This document shows, one piece after another, positions 24,566 through 26,449 of a DNA stretch of 26,449 nt; the stretch's first letter is position 1, and every line of letters starts with the position of its first letter. This stretch comes from Clostridia bacterium (GTDB taxonomy: Bacteria; Bacillota_A; Clostridia; Oscillospirales; QAKW01). Position numbers and translations under genes: made by a program. The stretch is from the NCBI GenBank assembly GCA_017396865.1, contig JAFQKO010000145.1:1-26449 (forward strand). Reading direction: 5' to 3'. The notes under the pieces were generated by a model. The model saw only the letters and a program-made list of their open reading frames with translations, was not told the origin of the DNA and ran no database searches.

Positions 24566-25506
24566 TTTCCCTCTTTAAAGGCCTTGATCCGCAGATCCTC
24601 GCCATAGAAATAACAATAGGTAAAATGACCCAGCAGGCGGGAAACCACCCGCTCGTCATAGGCCTTTTGGATGCCCTCCAGATTCAGGTTGGTGGAAAAA
24701 AGCATCGGCTTGGCGGTGCGGATGCGCTGATCCATCAGGTCGGTCAGCGTAGCGGTGGTATAGGCGGTGCGGCTCTCGGTACCGAGATCGTCGAGGATCA
24801 GCATATCGGCCTCAAAGAACTGATTCAACACGCCCTCCTCATCCTTAAAGCGGGCAGCCTCTACCCTGCGGGCAAATTCCGGCGCGCTGATATAGATAAC
24901 GCTCTTGCCGCGCTCCAACAGCGCACGGGCGATGGCGGTGGAAAGATAGGTCTTGCCCAACCCCGTTGCACCCACGAACAGCAGGCTCTTATCTTGGCTG
25001 TCAAAGGTCTCCACGTACCGCTTGCAGGATTGATACAGCCGCTTCATATTCTCCCGCGGAGAGAGCAGGTTATCCACCGGCTCGGTGGAAAACAGCGACA
25101 GATCGAAATTCTCAAAGGATTGATCGGTGAGCGCCTGCTCCAGATTGGAGGATCGGAAATTGGCGGCGATCAGCTCTCTGCGGAAGCATTCGCAAACGCC
25201 ATCCTCTCCCATGCCGGTATCGTTGCAAAGCTTGCAGCGGAATTTCGGCTCGAAATCAGCGCCGATCTCGGCAAGAAACGCCGCCCGCTTTTGCTGGAGC
25301 GCCTCCAGCTCGGCCTTGGCGGCCTCGGCAGCCTCCTGCCGCAGCATGGCGGCGCAATAGCGACTGCCCAGCTCGGTGATCTGCCGATCCATCTCCAAAA
25401 GGGCGGGATAATCCCGATAGACCTGCTCGCGGCGCCCCTCCGCTTCCCAGACCGCTTCGGCACGGCGGGCGGCAAAGGCGGCCCAAAGCTGCGCGTGATT
25501 ACTCAT
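24562..25506 (-). CDS. DnaI/DnaC-like helicase loader ATPase
   Basis: A 314-residue AAA+ ATPase expected to load the replicative helicase at origins or restart sites. The N-terminal helical part (1-85) probably binds the helicase; it is followed by a zinc-binding cluster (C91, C94, C105, C107 in CKLCNDTGMGEDGVCEC). The ATPase has Walker A GATGLGKT (179-186), Walker B LILDD (236-240), a sensor STN (271-273) and candidate arginine fingers R286/R290. The arrangement matches DnaI of Bacillus. It starts eight bases inside the dnaD-like gene, with GGGAGG upstream. IstB transposition proteins share the fold, but the zinc cluster and dnaD neighbour argue for the loader. Confidence 0.9.
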   Translation of the reverse strand: MSNHAQLWAAFAARRAEAVWEAEGRREQVYRDYPALLEMDRQITELGSRYCAAMLRQEAAEAAKAELEALQQKRAAFLAEIGADFEPKFRCKLCNDTGMGEDGVCECFRRELIAANFRSSNLEQALTDQSFENFDLSLFSTEPVDNLLSPRENMKRLYQSCKRYVETFDSQDKSLLFVGATGLGKTYLSTAIARALLERGKSVIYISAPEFARRVEAARFKDEEGVLNQFFEADMLILDDLGTESRTAYTTATLTDLMDQRIRTAKPMLFSTNLNLEGIQKAYDERVVSRLLGHFTYCYFYGEDLRIKAFKEGK

Positions 25507-26413
25507 GATTATTTCCTCCCTGCATCATGCCGATGCCCATCTTCTCCAGCTCCGAAAGGCCGGAATGCTGCTTTCTGCCGGTATCCACCGGCTGCTGATC
25601 CTGAATATCGGCAACGGTCTTATAGCCCAGCTTGCCCCAATCGGTCAGCATCTTATTCATGTAGGCAAAGCTCATCTGCCCCTTGCGATCCATGCAACGG
25701 TTATAGGCCTCCAGCATCAGCTCCTCGGTCAGCCCCAGCTTCTGCCACGCGGCGATCATCTCACGCTGCTTGGCCGAGAAATTGGTGCGTACCCCGAAGG
25801 CACGCGCCAGGCGGGTCTCCAGCGAGCGCTGTTCCTCCAGCGCGCGGATACGCTCCTCGGCCAGCTCGAAGGTGTTGATGCCGTTATCATACCAATCCAC
25901 CGATACCGTTTCCATATACCGATAGGTGAATTTATCAATGCTGTTGCAATAGGCGGCAAGCTGAACGATCATCTCATGGGAAAAATGCAGATTCTCCGCC
26001 ATGTTATAAAAGAGCGAGACCATCAAGGAATTGAGCATCTTGCCGGTAATACGGGAGATCTCGGCGATCATGCCGCGGAAATCCTCGCCGGTCTCCTCCA
26101 GAACGATGGTAGGCTGCACCCGAGGCAGTTCCTTGGTCTGCACCGTTTTGACCGCCGTTACCAGCCGCAGCTTACCCTGCTCGATGGCAAACACCCGCTC
26201 CTTGACCCAAAAATCAACGGCGGGCGCCACCTCCTCCTCTGCAAGATTGCAAAAGGAGGCGATCTCCTTTGCGGTATGGGCCAGCTTATCAAAGCGCATC
26301 AAAAACAGCAGTACCTTCAGCTGGGCGGCGGTGGCGATGCCGATATACTGATCCACCACCCGCACCGGTACGGCCACGGATTGTATTCTTGTTTCTTCAA
26401 ATTGATAGTTCAT
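25499..26413 (-). CDS. DnaD-domain primosome protein
   Basis: A 304-residue replication initiation or restart protein of the DnaD/DnaB family. A winged-helix part lies near the N-terminus (about 25-90, AAQLKVLLFLMRFDKLAHTA), followed by two DnaD-type domains (about 115-190 and 205-275). The second contains SFAYMNKMLTDWGKLGY, which fits the family's YxxxIxxxW signature with Met in place of Ile. With the helicase loader gene next to it, it should form the primosome loading pair. The start has AAGGGG five bases upstream and follows a -10 at the window edge. It heads the four-gene operon ending with rsmI. Confidence 0.9.
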   Translation of the reverse strand: MNYQFEETRIQSVAVPVRVVDQYIGIATAAQLKVLLFLMRFDKLAHTAKEIASFCNLAEEEVAPAVDFWVKERVFAIEQGKLRLVTAVKTVQTKELPRVQPTIVLEETGEDFRGMIAEISRITGKMLNSLMVSLFYNMAENLHFSHEMIVQLAAYCNSIDKFTYRYMETVSVDWYDNGINTFELAEERIRALEEQRSLETRLARAFGVRTNFSAKQREMIAAWQKLGLTEELMLEAYNRCMDRKGQMSFAYMNKMLTDWGKLGYKTVADIQDQQPVDTGRKQHSGLSELEKMGIGMMQGGNNHE

Positions 26414-26441
26414 AAAATCCCCTTAAAGCGTATATATAGAC

Positions 26442-26447
26442 ATTATA
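26442..26447 (-). promoter_or_regulatory. -10 element of the dnaD operon
   Basis: A perfect TATAAT on the minus strand 28 bases before the dnaD-like ATG. The -35 lies beyond the right edge of the window. Confidence 0.45.
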
Positions 26448-26449
26448 TA

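Noticed and set aside
24562..25506. An IstB transposition helper
   Set aside because: The fold is shared, but there is no transposase gene or terminal repeat, and the zinc cluster and DnaD-like neighbour fit a helicase loader.
24625..25878. A 417-codon plus-strand frame opposite the DnaI and DnaD genes
   Set aside because: Antisense to two genes with clear motifs; composition is typical of a shadow frame.

Overview
The window reads as chromosomal DNA from an anaerobic, spore-forming member of the Clostridia, most likely an Oscillospiraceae/Ruminococcaceae-type gut bacterium. The evidence is a dipicolinate synthase pair (endospores), a DUF4364 gene, a DnaD/DnaI pair, an ApbE-NusG_II-Gx operon typical of Firmicutes, and three secreted proteins ending in type-I-like dockerins. 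Coding DNA is fairly GC-rich and intergenic DNA AT-rich. This placement is inference; no rRNA or ribosomal protein gene is present.

Layout. (1) 1-1220: gene-free left edge, then a coupled minus-strand pair (CBM9-like protein and a small hypothetical protein). (2) 1304-3676, plus strand: flavin transferase ApbE, NusG_II membrane protein, Gx-type membrane protein and DUF4364, a tight operon ended by a perfect bidirectional hairpin. (3) 3718-6387, minus: an 889-residue zinc-ribbon/TIR/TPR/transmembrane/DUF6273 protein. (4) 6644-14485: a carbohydrate module with a giant GH78 alpha-L-rhamnosidase and a co-transcribed non-catalytic dockerin protein on minus, divergent from an AraC regulator. (5) 14729-21470: a second module of the same plan, with a giant GH95 enzyme fused to an SGNH esterase and a dockerin on minus, divergent from another AraC regulator. 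(6) 21545-22904: dpaB and dpaA. (7) 22983-26413: an operon of DnaD-like, DnaI-like, TrmN6-like and RsmI genes, read right to left.

How they work together. The two modules look like inducible sets of exported enzymes that release rhamnose and fucose/L-galactose (plus acyl groups) from a complex glycan. Each is probably switched on by its divergent AraC regulator, and each enzyme can be anchored through its dockerin to a cohesin not encoded here. Both enzymes have binding-type beta-sandwich domains nested inside the N-terminal part of the glycosidase.

The most unusual signal is between genes. The 3' end of the DUF4364 gene recurs twice downstream, in the same orientation, at the left border of each carbohydrate module. 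Each copy is fused on its left to the last 9-11 codons of a different minus-strand gene (a dpaB-like end, then a dockerin end). Each is followed by the same terminator and dockerin gene end, including an identical 64-base block. Differences among the three DUF4364 ends are mostly synonymous, so the extra ends look imported from diverged relatives. The stretch from 3.6 to 14.7 kb therefore looks built by stepwise insertion or recombination at the 3' end of a conserved gene, with the TIR gene and the rhamnosidase module as the inserted cargo.
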